From Kosmotogaceae bacterium (GTDB taxonomy: Bacteria > Thermotogota > Thermotogae > Petrotogales > Kosmotogaceae), in assembly GCA_016933635.1 (NCBI GenBank), contig JAFGAP010000028.1, positions 1 to 53,343 on the forward strand: a DNA stretch of 53,343 nt. Direction: 5' to 3'. Position 1 is the first letter of the stretch; the number at the start of each line of letters is the position of its first letter. A program made the translations under genes and the position numbers. Shown here one piece after another: positions 1-8,868 of this stretch. The notes under the pieces are model-generated. The model searched no databases and had not been told where the DNA came from. It worked only from the letters and a program-made list of their open reading frames with translations.

Positions 1-895
1 AGGCAGTTTTCATAAGATTCATCTGGTTTTTCAGAGGTCTTGTTACTGGTCTCACTTCCTCAGAAAAAACACGAAGGTTTTAGATTTGTTTCTTTAAGCA
101 GAAAGTCTAGAAGAGACAGAATTTGATTTAATGGAGAGTGATATTTCAATATCGTTTCACATGATACGAAGTTCCGCTGAGTAGTGTTTTCAGAAATTCT
201 ATGAAAAGACTCAAGTAAAGAAAACATGGATGAAGAGTCATTAGGATTATCAACAATCAGCTTCTAGAGAGAGGTATATCTAAAGAGGTACTAAGGGAAG
301 ATAGGGAAGAATTCCGAAGCGACTACCTCTATAATAGTTCTTGAACCAGTGTTCTGAATTTCCAGTCACTCTTCTAAGGAGATTGAGATGCATTGCAAGT
401 ACAGGATTTCAAATCAGCCCTTTTAACTATGATCAGGCAAGCTGCATATGTTCTTCGGACGGAACAGCAGATATCTCTGAATGATGCGCGTTAGAGCTCT
501 GGCATTATCTCTTCCCAAAGTGTGCGTGTCCGAACAAACAACGGTCCTATAGAATGTGGCATAAAATGCTATAGGGTACTCATGTCATGGATTCCCGAAA
601 GAAAGCCGAAAATACTTCACGGAAGATAGCCTAATCCTTGTCTTAGAACATCTGTTTCTTCATTCCTACATAAGTATATTTCGCTCCAAGCTTGAGGTGC
701 GTCTTTTTGAGAACAGACACACATTGTTTTGGACTGCTAGGAAGAGAGAAGGAGCGACTGAAATGGACAGAGTAAAAAGAGTTAACGTTATTGCTTTCGA
801 ACCTGAAAGACCTGGCTAGACAAAAGCGTTGCTTCTGACGAGAATGTCTTATCTTCTGAAAACGAGTCCGTAGGGAATAGAGTATCGCATAAAGA
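1..895. other. Gene-poor region, no supported gene
   Basis: No frame of convincing length or family resemblance is visible on either strand across about 900 bases, which is unusual in a window where most gaps are under 100 bases. Stops are frequent in all frames. The only structure I see is a short inverted repeat near 546-575. A short open frame runs off the left edge on the minus strand (1-79) but is too short to assign. The region may hold decayed sequence, the regulatory region of a gene to the left, or an unrecognised RNA; I cannot tell which. Confidence 0.5.
546..575. repeat. Small inverted repeat in gene-poor region
   Basis: CCTATAG at 546-552 is repeated inverted as CTATAGG at 569-575, and an inner GCAT/ATGC pair (559-562 and 566-569) can close a three-base loop. 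The two pairings share base 569, so they are alternatives. No T-run follows, so it is not an obvious terminator. The function is unknown and it may be chance. Confidence 0.25.
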
Positions 896-917
896 AAGCG
901 GGTCGAATGACCCGCTT
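896..917 (-). terminator. Terminator of the opp operon
   Basis: A perfect 9-bp stem, AAGCGGGTC (896-904) with GACCCGCTT (909-917), closes a 4-base loop. It sits just past the stop codon of the last minus-strand gene of the oligopeptide transporter operon (947). Read on the minus strand, a T-rich tail follows the stem. Confidence 0.8.
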
Positions 918-946
918 AAAATCAAATCTATCAACTTCTTATAGGT

Positions 947-2608
947 TTAGTACCCTAGAGATCTAGGATCGAGAGCATCTCTCAGGGCATCGCCTAGAAG
1001 GTTAAATCCCATGACCACAATGAATATGAAGATACCCGGTATAAGAAGCCACGGCGCTTCAGTCATGGCCTTAATACTCTGCGCCTGTGAAAGCATCAAC
1101 CCCCAGCTTGCAGAAGGCTCTGTGATTCCAAGGCCGAGAAAGCTCAGCCCTGCCTCACCAAGTATATACCCTGGTATTGACAAAGTGGCGGCTACAATAA
1201 TGTAGGTTGCCGTGTTTGGAATGATGTGCCTTAGTATCACACGAGAAGACGGATAGCCCATCGCAACAGCAGCCTGGACAAATTCCGTCTCCTTTAGACC
1301 GAGAACCATTCCGCGAATGACCCTCGCCATGCCTGGCCAGCCTATAAAACTAAGAATCACGACAATAAGCAGATAGGTCATATGCGATGGAATACTTGTA
1401 GGAAGTATTGCCCGCAATGAGATCAGCAAGTAGAAACTGGGAATGGACATCAAGACTTCTGTGACTCTCATCAGGATTTCATCGGTTATTCCACCGAAAT
1501 ATCCCGCAGCTCCACCAATGGAGAGACCAAGAGAAAAAGTTATCATTATTGCAAGCAGACCAATACTCATGGAAATTCTTGAGCCTGCTAGAATCCTTGA
1601 AAAGACATCTCTTCCGTACCTGTCTGCTCCGAACAACAGCAGCTTCGAAGGCTGATCGACACCGAAAAGATGAATACTGGTCGGGAACAGCCAGAAGAGC
1701 TTGTACTCCCAAGACTTCACAAAGAATCTCACAGGGTACTTTACGGTTTCATAATTCTTGACTTCCGGTTCAACGATTACTCCAAGAAGAGTAGGGGAGA
1801 TTTCAAGCTCGGCAAGAAACTCTTTAGCAAGCTCCACATCTCCTCCGTCAAGATCGATTATTTCGTTGTAAAGACTTATGGCTTCAAGAACAACATCGTC
1901 AATCTCCTCTTCTTTCTGTGCGAAGACTCTGTGAAGTGTTCGTTCAGTAACAACCTTCACAGGCGGTCCAATCTTTTGAAGCTCTCTAAATCTGCTAGGG
2001 CTCAAAGAGTCTATAGTTGTTCTGTTCGTGGTTTCGCTTACTAATGTCCTCTCGAAAAGCTCCAGTTCATTCAATTTGATGTTCTGGATTATGGAATAAT
2101 CTGGTTGCCCTATGTTAGCCCGATTTCCATCTGCGTCTAAAGCGTATCTTTCGGTTTTTATTGTGAGAAAGATATCTATTACTCCGTTCTCGCCCTTTCT
2201 AAATGTGATTTCCTCACCTGTAAACTTGTCGATAGCTGTAAGCGCTCCTACGGAAACCCCTTCTACAAAAGTCGTCCTGTATGTTTCAGGATCCCGTTCC
2301 ATAACCCAGGCATAAATGAAAGGAGCAGTAAGTTTACCTTCTTCATCTGTCCAGTGAACTTTCGACGGTGGTGCAAAAGACAGTCCCTGAGTTTGTTCGT
2401 AAGGGCTGTTCGGCCCAAGAAAGTCGGCGAACAATGCAATTAGATACATTATTATCAGTATCCAAAGCGAAAGCATACCCAGCTTGTGTTTTCTCAAGGC
2501 TCTCCAAACAAGCTGCCAGCGGCTCATGTATTTTACTTCAAAGAGGTCCTCTTTGCTGATCTCTGTGCTCTGCAATGTATTATTATCAACAATATCTTTC
2601 TTCTTCAT
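947..2608 (-). CDS. oppC: ABC transporter permease, OppC/DppC type, with large inserted domain
   Basis: Inner-membrane permease of a peptide- or oligosaccharide-type ABC importer. The C-terminal part (about residues 335-550) carries five membrane segments and the EAA loop that docks the ATPase (AAVAMGYPSSRVILRH), ending in the family's usual DALRDALDPR. At 553 residues it is far longer than the usual 290-320. The extra length is a soluble, charged stretch of about 250 residues between the first membrane segment (about 43-65) and the second, predicted to lie outside the membrane. It is the last gene of the operon, 10 bases after oppB. The ATG has a GGGGTG ribosome site. The substrate cannot be read from the sequence. 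Confidence 0.93.
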   Translation of the reverse strand: MKKKDIVDNNTLQSTEISKEDLFEVKYMSRWQLVWRALRKHKLGMLSLWILIIMYLIALFADFLGPNSPYEQTQGLSFAPPSKVHWTDEEGKLTAPFIYAWVMERDPETYRTTFVEGVSVGALTAIDKFTGEEITFRKGENGVIDIFLTIKTERYALDADGNRANIGQPDYSIIQNIKLNELELFERTLVSETTNRTTIDSLSPSRFRELQKIGPPVKVVTERTLHRVFAQKEEEIDDVVLEAISLYNEIIDLDGGDVELAKEFLAELEISPTLLGVIVEPEVKNYETVKYPVRFFVKSWEYKLFWLFPTSIHLFGVDQPSKLLLFGADRYGRDVFSRILAGSRISMSIGLLAIMITFSLGLSIGGAAGYFGGITDEILMRVTEVLMSIPSFYLLISLRAILPTSIPSHMTYLLIVVILSFIGWPGMARVIRGMVLGLKETEFVQAAVAMGYPSSRVILRHIIPNTATYIIVAATLSIPGYILGEAGLSFLGLGITEPSASWGLMLSQAQSIKAMTEAPWLLIPGIFIFIVVMGFNLLGDALRDALDPRSLGY

Positions 2609-2618
2609 TTCACACCCC

Positions 2619-3590
2619 TCAGCTCAGCCTATAACGTATTCTGGGATCGACCCAGGCAAGCAACAGATCAGCAAGCAAATTGCCGATTACCAGAAGTACA
2701 GCAGAAAGGAGTAATGTCGCCATAACAAGGAACAAATCCTGAGCGTTCAAAGCCTCAATAACAAGCCTTCCCATTCCTGGCCAACCAAAGACTGTTTCTG
2801 TCAGGACAGCCCCCCCAAGCAAACCGGAAAGAGCATATCCAAACATGGTAACGATAGGATTTATTGCATTTCTTACGGCGTGTTTATATATAACGTTTTT
2901 CTCAGGCATACCCTTTGCTCTTGCGAACAGGACATAATCCTGCCTGAGCTGGTCTAGAAGCTGACCTCTCATCTGTCTCATCAGGCCGGCCAACCCGGAC
3001 GTGCCAAGAGTGACCATAGGGCCGACAACATGCCAAAGGTAGTCTCCAATCTTTCCGAAGAAACTCATATCGCCGAAGTTCTGAGATATTATCCCTCCAA
3101 TAGGGAACCAGCCGGTTTTTGCCGCCATAAAAAGCCACAGCAGAGCAAAGAAGAAGTTTGGAATAGAAATGCCAATAAACGCGAGAAAGGAAAAAGCTTG
3201 ATCGCTGGGAGAGTACTGATGAAGCGCGGAATATATACCGAGAGGAATACCAATTCCCCACGTGAATATCATCGTGCTGATGCTCAACAAAAGAGTAGCC
3301 CCTAGTCTTCTCCAAACCAGTTCGAAAACTGGAATTCTGTAGCTGAAAGAGTACCCGAAATTACCTGTGAGAACATTTCCTAACCACTTGAAATACTGAA
3401 CAAACACATTCTGATCGAGCCCAAACTGACTTTCAAGAACAGTAAGTTGTTCCTTCGAAATGGACGGGTTCAATCTGTATGCATCCAAAAAATCTCCAGG
3501 GGCAGCGGATATAATCATGAAGGCCAGAACCGAGACCCCGAGCAAAACGGGAATTGCTAGAATCAGCCTTCTAACTATATATTTCAGCAC
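2619..3590 (-). CDS. oppB: ABC transporter permease, OppB/DppB type
   Basis: First permease subunit of the same importer, 323 residues, the normal family length. It begins with the typical MLKYIVRRL membrane segment, has about six hydrophobic segments and an EAA-type loop (YVLFARAKGMPEKNVIYKHA), and ends in the family's WVDPRIRY. The start is GTG at 3590, chosen because GGAGG lies 7 bases upstream. It follows the binding-protein gene after a gap of about 95 bases that contains a strong stem-loop, so its mRNA level may be lower than that of the binding protein. Confidence 0.94.
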   Translation of the reverse strand: MLKYIVRRLILAIPVLLGVSVLAFMIISAAPGDFLDAYRLNPSISKEQLTVLESQFGLDQNVFVQYFKWLGNVLTGNFGYSFSYRIPVFELVWRRLGATLLLSISTMIFTWGIGIPLGIYSALHQYSPSDQAFSFLAFIGISIPNFFFALLWLFMAAKTGWFPIGGIISQNFGDMSFFGKIGDYLWHVVGPMVTLGTSGLAGLMRQMRGQLLDQLRQDYVLFARAKGMPEKNVIYKHAVRNAINPIVTMFGYALSGLLGGAVLTETVFGWPGMGRLVIEALNAQDLFLVMATLLLSAVLLVIGNLLADLLLAWVDPRIRYRLS

Positions 3591-3648
3591 CTTATTCCCT
3601 CCTCAATACTCTATGTTTCGCGAATAATTCCAGTCAATAGTAGTAAAA

Positions 3649-3669
3649 GCGGGAGGGAAGCCCTCCCGC
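3649..3669 (-). terminator. Stem-loop between binding protein and permease genes
   Basis: GCGGGAGGG and CCCTCCCGC form a perfect 9-bp GC-rich stem with a 3-base loop. On the minus strand it is followed by TTTTACTACT. It lies between the binding-protein stop and oppB, so it probably works as a partial terminator or a 3' end protector that leaves more binding-protein mRNA than permease mRNA. Confidence 0.75.
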
Positions 3670-3686
3670 ATTGGAAAACACGCTAA

Positions 3687-5411
3687 TTACTCTTTCCACC
3701 AACCTTCAAGCTGGAAAAGAAGATCAGTTGCAGGAGTAAGCTTCTCAACAGGTAGTTTTATGTTGTTCTTGTAAACATAAAGGAAGTTCTGAGCCATTGT
3801 AAAGACCACCGGCTGATACTCTGCGAATATCATCTGGAACTCAGCAAACAGATCATATCTGTCCTGATCGACAACGGCAGATGTCTGGAGTCTATAGATC
3901 TCGTCGACTCTCTTCTCCCAGTCCGGAAGAACGTACATGTCTTCCGTTATGTGGTCATCAGGATTGTAGTCCGGAGGGTAGTTCCAGAAATGCAGACCGC
4001 CATCAAGTCTGTAGACGTTCCAACCTGTTCCAGGATCGACACTTCCAGTCAAACCGATTACGACTGCTTCGTAAGTTGCATCGAGAAGTCTTCCAACAAC
4101 AGTGTTGAAGTCAATAGGTCTGAAATTGACCTTGATTCCGAGCTTCGCAGCACCATCAACTATGATGTTGCTAATTGCTTCTCTAACTACGTTTCCAGCG
4201 TTCGTAAGAAGCTCAAACTCAACGGGGTTTCCGTCGGCGTCGACACAGGTCCCATCTGCGAGCCAGTCGAAGCCGCCTCTCTTTAATTCAAGTCTAGCCC
4301 TTGTAATTGAATACTTGTAAGCGAATTGCTCGATTTCGGGATTGTAGAAACCGCTCGAGGGTGAGACTGGTCCGTACAGAGGGGAACCAAGTCCGTTGTA
4401 AAGAGATTCAATGATGGCATCCCTGTCCATAGCATAAACGAATGCCCTTCTGAAGCCGTCGTTCCTAAACCATGCATTCTTGACTGGATCTGTCGTGTTG
4501 AAGTTGAAGGTCACGAACTGAGATCCAAGAGCCGGTCCGCCAACGCCCGTTATCCAGCCCTTCTCTGCGGCCATTTCTGCTAGCCTTGGGAACTGCTCAG
4601 CAGTTGGTCCGTAAAGGTCAAGTTCTCCTGCTTCGAATCTAAGAAGAGAGGTGTTCTGATCTGCAAGGAGCTCATAATTTAGCTTGTCAAAGTAGGGCAG
4701 CTTAACTCCGTTGCCGTCGACTTTCCAGTAATATGGGTTTCTTTCGAAGGCTATTCTGACACCTTCGATATAGTCTGTTATTACGAATGGTCCCATTCCG
4801 ACAAGTTTGTCAAAGTCCGCAATTGTCCAGAATTCCGGGTAAGTTCCGTTGGCAACGACTTCCTCGAGAACGTGTTTTGGCATTATCGGACGGAAGCCGA
4901 CCTGTCTCAATGCGGTAACCATAGGGACAGTCCATGTGAAGGAAATCGTTGTTTCATCAACGATTTCAACAACTGGAAGCTGATCGTTCGAATCTAGGTA
5001 AGAACCATTACCGTTTGCCGTGTTCTCGGGAATAAATGACACATCGACAAACGTCCAGTATACGTCATCGATAGTGAATGGTGCACCGTCAGACCACTGG
5101 AGGCCTTCTCTGATTTTAACGAAGAATGTAAGCCCGTCTTCAGAGAACCACCAGTCTTTTGCCAAGCCAGGAAGCGTAGGCATACCGCCCTCATCGGCCT
5201 CGAGAAGTGTTGCCACTGTGAATCCAAGAGGATCGGTAGAACTGGTTTCCTGTGCCCAGTCATAGTTAAATGTTTTTGGATCTCCCAAGCCCCAATAATA
5301 GAAAGTGCCTCCGGGCTTGCCGTTCCATGTCTCTTCTACATGGTATTCTGTAGCGGCAAAAAGAAGTCCCGCTGCAATGAGAACCAGTAGAAGCACTGAA
5401 AGTTTCTTCAT
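3687..5411 (-). CDS. Extracellular solute-binding protein, family 5 (peptide/oligosaccharide)
   Basis: Binding protein of the ABC importer, 574 residues. Residues 1-19 are a signal peptide (MKK, hydrophobic core, LLFAA). I see no lipobox cysteine, so it is probably released or held without a lipid anchor. The body shows family 5 marks: LAKDWWFSEDGLTFFVKIREG near the N-terminus, GMGPFVITDY in the middle, and aromatic-rich stretches. In Thermotogota this family includes both peptide and beta-oligosaccharide binders, so the ligand is open. The ATG overlaps the oppF stop codon (ATGA), indicating translational coupling. Confidence 0.93.
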   Translation of the reverse strand: MKKLSVLLLVLIAAGLLFAATEYHVEETWNGKPGGTFYYWGLGDPKTFNYDWAQETSSTDPLGFTVATLLEADEGGMPTLPGLAKDWWFSEDGLTFFVKIREGLQWSDGAPFTIDDVYWTFVDVSFIPENTANGNGSYLDSNDQLPVVEIVDETTISFTWTVPMVTALRQVGFRPIMPKHVLEEVVANGTYPEFWTIADFDKLVGMGPFVITDYIEGVRIAFERNPYYWKVDGNGVKLPYFDKLNYELLADQNTSLLRFEAGELDLYGPTAEQFPRLAEMAAEKGWITGVGGPALGSQFVTFNFNTTDPVKNAWFRNDGFRRAFVYAMDRDAIIESLYNGLGSPLYGPVSPSSGFYNPEIEQFAYKYSITRARLELKRGGFDWLADGTCVDADGNPVEFELLTNAGNVVREAISNIIVDGAAKLGIKVNFRPIDFNTVVGRLLDATYEAVVIGLTGSVDPGTGWNVYRLDGGLHFWNYPPDYNPDDHITEDMYVLPDWEKRVDEIYRLQTSAVVDQDRYDLFAEFQMIFAEYQPVVFTMAQNFLYVYKNNIKLPVEKLTPATDLLFQLEGWWKE

Positions 5412-6580
5412 TTACTTTCCCCTCCTTGTTCTTGAGATGTGGAATAAAGATGGCACGCAACAAAATGATTTTCATCCACCCTGAACATGGGTGGATACTC
5501 CTTAGTACAAATATCCATCCTGTATTTGCATCTTGGATTGAAGAAACAGCCTGACGGTCTGTTTATTGGACTCGGCACCTGTCCACCTACAAGGTCTTTG
5601 CGATTTCGTTTCTTCTTAGGGTCTGGTATAGGAGCGGCGGCAAGTAGAGCCTTCGTGTAAGGATGCAACGGATTCTTAAAGATCGACTCACTATTACCCT
5701 GCTCCACGATCCTTCCGAGATACATGACAGATACTTCCTGAGATATAAACCTCACTAAAGAGAGGTTATGCGAAATAAAAACATAACCTGCATTGAGCTG
5801 TTCCTGAAGTTTCTCAAACAGATTTACAATTTGAGCCTGAACGGATACGTCCAACGCAGATGTAGGCTCATCGAGGACAATTAGATCGGGGTTGACGCTT
5901 ATCGCTCTTGCCACGGCAATTCTTTGCCGTTGGCCCCCACTGAACTGATGAGGATATCTATCAACGTGATACGGTTTCAGACCCACCTGAACGAGCAAGT
6001 CCTTCACTTTTTCAATGGCCTCATCGAGATCCTTTGCGAGTCTGTGAAAGAGAAGCGGTTCGGTTAGCATCTGTCCTACGGTCATTCTTGGATTCAAAGA
6101 GGACATTGGATCCTGGAAGACTATCTGCGCCTTTCTCCTTAAAAGCCTCTTCTTCTGATCCGCCTTTTCGAAGAGATAATCAATAGCCTTTGCTGAGTTT
6201 TTGTCTGCTCTATTGTAAACGTCGTACATCTTTTTTTCATAGGGTTTGAATTCCGAACTATCCCCATTGTTGAATCTGGAAGTATCAAAGTATTTCTCTC
6301 TGAGGTACTGCTTTGCTCGACGTCTCCTCATGAAATAAAAAGTGGTGTCTTCTTCGTCAATAAGCATTTCTCCATCGGTTACTTCATGCAGACGGATTAT
6401 CGATTTCCCGATTGTAGTCTTCCCACAACCGGATTCTCCTACAATGCCAATCGTCTTGCCACGATCGACAGAAAACGATACGTCATCGACTGCCTTTACG
6501 AAACCAACGACTCTTTCGACCAGGAAACCTTGTTTTATTGGAAAGTACTTCTTCAGATTTTTGACTTCAAGAAGCTTCAT
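5408..6580 (-). CDS. oppF: Oligopeptide ABC transporter ATPase, OppF type
   Basis: One of two cytoplasmic ATPases of the importer, 390 residues. It has Walker A GESGCGKTTIGKS, the Q-loop region IVFQDPMSSLNPRM, signature FSGGQRQRIAVARAI, Walker B LIVLDEPTSALD, and the C-terminal cysteine-containing motif of the Opp/Dpp group (CFFNPRCKYRMDIC), which may bind a metal or FeS centre. Between Walker A and the Q-loop there is an extra basic, charged segment of about 45 residues (about 75-130) that standard OppF proteins lack. It overlaps oppD by 4 bases upstream and the binding-protein gene downstream. Confidence 0.94.
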   Translation of the reverse strand: MKLLEVKNLKKYFPIKQGFLVERVVGFVKAVDDVSFSVDRGKTIGIVGESGCGKTTIGKSIIRLHEVTDGEMLIDEEDTTFYFMRRRRAKQYLREKYFDTSRFNNGDSSEFKPYEKKMYDVYNRADKNSAKAIDYLFEKADQKKRLLRRKAQIVFQDPMSSLNPRMTVGQMLTEPLLFHRLAKDLDEAIEKVKDLLVQVGLKPYHVDRYPHQFSGGQRQRIAVARAISVNPDLIVLDEPTSALDVSVQAQIVNLFEKLQEQLNAGYVFISHNLSLVRFISQEVSVMYLGRIVEQGNSESIFKNPLHPYTKALLAAAPIPDPKKKRNRKDLVGGQVPSPINRPSGCFFNPRCKYRMDICTKEYPPMFRVDENHFVACHLYSTSQEQGGESK

Positions 6581-7614
6581 TCTTGAGCCTCCTTGACCAG
6601 CAACACTCTATTGGTGATTGGGTTCCAGCACCTGACAAAATGATTATCCTCAAGTTGTTCAAGCTTTGGCAGTTCCTTATAACACTTATCAACTGCCCTT
6701 GAACACCTTGGAAGGAAGGGACAAAGATTTGGTGGATTAAGCATTACTGGCGGCTGGCCAGGAATCGGAAGAAGCTGATCTTGCTTTATATCGAGTCTCG
6801 GTATACATTCAAGAAGAGCAAAAGTATAGGGATTCATCGAATTCTCGAAAATCTCCAGTGAATCTGCCATCTCCATTTGATAGCTTCCATACATGACACT
6901 GATCTTGGTGGCAATTTCCGCTATCACCGCCATATCATGCGTAATAAAAATCATGCTGCTGTTGAACTGCTCTTGAAGGTCCTTCATCAGTTCTAGAATT
7001 TGAGCCTGGACTGTGACATCCAGAGCCGTAGAAGGCTCATCGGCTACCAGAATTTCTGGATCGCACGAAAGCGCTATCGCTATTACTACTCTCTGACGTT
7101 GGCCTCCAGACAATTGAAATGGATAGTCATTTATCCTCTCCGAAGGTTTGGGAATTCCTACCTGCTCAAGCAATCTTATCGAGCGCTCTTTAGCCTCTTC
7201 TTCGGTAACCTTTTTGTGGTGGACAATTGTCTCTATCATCTGGTTGCCTACCGTGTACATCGGATCAAGGGAGGTCATCGGATCTTGAAAAATCATTCCG
7301 ACGTGTTTTCCTCTTACCCTGGAGAAACTTTCTTTAGGGAGCTTGGCCAGATCAATATACTCCTTCTCTCCAGTCTTGCTAAATTCATCGGTAAAAAATA
7401 AGATCTCGCCCCCGGCTATAAAACCAGGATTATCTGTCATTCCGGCAATTGTCTTTACTGTCACACTCTTTCCCGAGCCAGTCTCCCCAACTATTCCCAA
7501 GACATCGTCCCTATGAAGATCGAAAGACACATCTTGAACGGCCTTAACGACTCCTTCGGCCATATTGAAGTGAGTAGAGAGGTTTTTCACCGAAAGGATT
7601 GGCCTTTCCTGCAA
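6577..7614 (-). CDS. oppD: Oligopeptide ABC transporter ATPase, OppD type
   Basis: First gene of the importer operon and partner ATPase of OppF. It shows Walker A GETGSGKSVTVKT, signature LSGGQRQRVVIAIAL, Walker B ILVADEPSTALD, and the C-terminal motif with cysteines (CPFLPRCSRAVDKC). A longer frame reaches an ATG at 7707. I chose TTG at 7614 because GAGGTGAT lies about 4 bases before it and the protein then begins MQERPILSVKNLSTHF, where family homology starts. The upstream 31 residues look like untranslated leader. It is divergent from the AlaX gene. Confidence 0.92.
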   Translation of the reverse strand: MQERPILSVKNLSTHFNMAEGVVKAVQDVSFDLHRDDVLGIVGETGSGKSVTVKTIAGMTDNPGFIAGGEILFFTDEFSKTGEKEYIDLAKLPKESFSRVRGKHVGMIFQDPMTSLDPMYTVGNQMIETIVHHKKVTEEEAKERSIRLLEQVGIPKPSERINDYPFQLSGGQRQRVVIAIALSCDPEILVADEPSTALDVTVQAQILELMKDLQEQFNSSMIFITHDMAVIAEIATKISVMYGSYQMEMADSLEIFENSMNPYTFALLECIPRLDIKQDQLLPIPGQPPVMLNPPNLCPFLPRCSRAVDKCYKELPKLEQLEDNHFVRCWNPITNRVLLVKEAQE

Positions 7615-7724
7615 CCAAATCACCTCATATTCATTTTTCGAGTTATCACCCACGGAGTATATAGATGCTACTGTATAATTATTACATATATTTGCACATA
7701 ATATCAAGTGGCCGGGGGCGATGT

Positions 7725-8843
7725 ATGTTAGAAGCAGTAAGGGAAATATGGTTTGGAGAAGGTACTACCTATATCAAAATATGTTACGGAAATGTTTATG
7801 TTGATGGTGAAGCGGGACAACTTGGAGACCGAGGAGAGGTAGATACTTTCAGAATAAAATCCGTTAAGAGAATTGAAAACGAGATTGTCTTAGAAATCGA
7901 TGGGAAGATCGAAAAGCATAAGGGTGAACTGGTAGATATTAGAATCGATGAGGAAAGAAGAATAGATATCTCACAACAACACACTGCTCAACACCTTCTC
8001 TCTGCTGTCTTTCTTAGCGAAATGGATGCAGAAACCGTAGGGTTTCAGATGGGCGAGGAGTACACAACGATCGATCTTTCGCTTGGAATTCTTCAAGATG
8101 ATATGATCGATTATGTTGAGAGGCTCTGCAACGATTTTGTGAGTGAAGATCGGTCAGTAAGGAGATTCTTCATAGATGGATCTGAAATCCATAAATACAA
8201 TCTTAGAAAAGAAGTCAAGAGAGAGATCGCTGAAAGTGAAAGAGAGATAAGACTCGTCGAAATCGATGGAATAGACGTAAGTGCCTGTTCGGGTCTTCAT
8301 GTGGAAAGCACGGCCCAGATTGGTCCGCTGAAGATTTTGAAACACGAGAAAGTGAAAGGATCGCTCGCAAGAGTGTATTTTGTCGCAGGGAAAAGGGCTC
8401 TGAATGATTATTTCACTAAACATAAATTGATCACAAATTCCTCTCTCTTACTTACGTGCAGTTACTTGGATTTGCCGGATAGAATTGCGTCTCTAATTAA
8501 TGAAATTAAACAAGGTAATTCGACAATCAGGAGCTTTTCTGAAAGACTGGCGGGTTATGTTGCAAAAGGGATAAACGGATCAACGTCTAGAGTTATCTTT
8601 CTTGAGGATAAAGAAAATGTACTGCTGTCGATCCCTAGATTTGTCACACTTGAGGAGTATCTTATCATTGGAAAGTCTGGTGATAGAATCTATCTCTTTT
8701 GTAAAGGATACGACTGTCGAGAGGTTCTCTCCAGGATCAAAAAGGAGTTCGACGTCAAAGGTGGATCTGGCAAAGAGAGAGGCCAGTTTGTATTCAACGA
8801 TGACTTCGTTTTAATAAAGGAGATAGTTGAGAATAGCTACTGA
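7725..8843 (+). CDS. AlaX-type alanyl-tRNA editing protein with DHHA1 domain
   Basis: Predicted stand-alone editing hydrolase that removes serine (or glycine) wrongly attached to tRNA-Ala, related to the editing half of alanyl-tRNA synthetase. Two metal-binding motifs of the family are visible: HTAQH (H86, H90) and CSGLH (C188, H192). The C-terminus carries a DHHA1-like end (KGGSGKERGQFVF), making it a long, AlaRS-tail form rather than a minimal AlaX; no synthetase catalytic domain is present. The start is ATG 7725 with GGGGG 6 bases upstream; an earlier in-frame codon at 7665 lacks a ribosome site. dnaB follows after 25 bases. Confidence 0.88.
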   Translation: MLEAVREIWFGEGTTYIKICYGNVYVDGEAGQLGDRGEVDTFRIKSVKRIENEIVLEIDGKIEKHKGELVDIRIDEERRIDISQQHTAQHLLSAVFLSEMDAETVGFQMGEEYTTIDLSLGILQDDMIDYVERLCNDFVSEDRSVRRFFIDGSEIHKYNLRKEVKREIAESEREIRLVEIDGIDVSACSGLHVESTAQIGPLKILKHEKVKGSLARVYFVAGKRALNDYFTKHKLITNSSLLLTCSYLDLPDRIASLINEIKQGNSTIRSFSERLAGYVAKGINGSTSRVIFLEDKENVLLSIPRFVTLEEYLIIGKSGDRIYLFCKGYDCREVLSRIKKEFDVKGGSGKERGQFVFNDDFVLIKEIVENSY

Positions 8844-8868
8844 TATTTAGAAGAAGTTGGTGAGCGAT

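Noticed and set aside
1-79. Minus-strand frame open to the left edge of the window
   Set aside because: Only about 26 codons are visible; I could not recognise a family, so I do not call a gene fragment.
763-819. 18-codon frame with AAGGAG 8 bases before an ATG in the gene-poor region
   Set aside because: Too short to distinguish from chance, and no promoter or conserved context supports it.
1670-2044. Plus-strand frame of 124 codons opposite the OppC insertion
   Set aside because: Antisense to the unusual insertion of oppC, which continues in one open frame with clear homologous ends; no ribosome site or protein-like composition.
7651-7679. TATAAT near 7674 as promoter for the AlaX gene
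   Set aside because: The -10 is perfect but no acceptable -35 or extended TG is present; the opposite strand has a similar weak candidate (TATACT), so I left both out.
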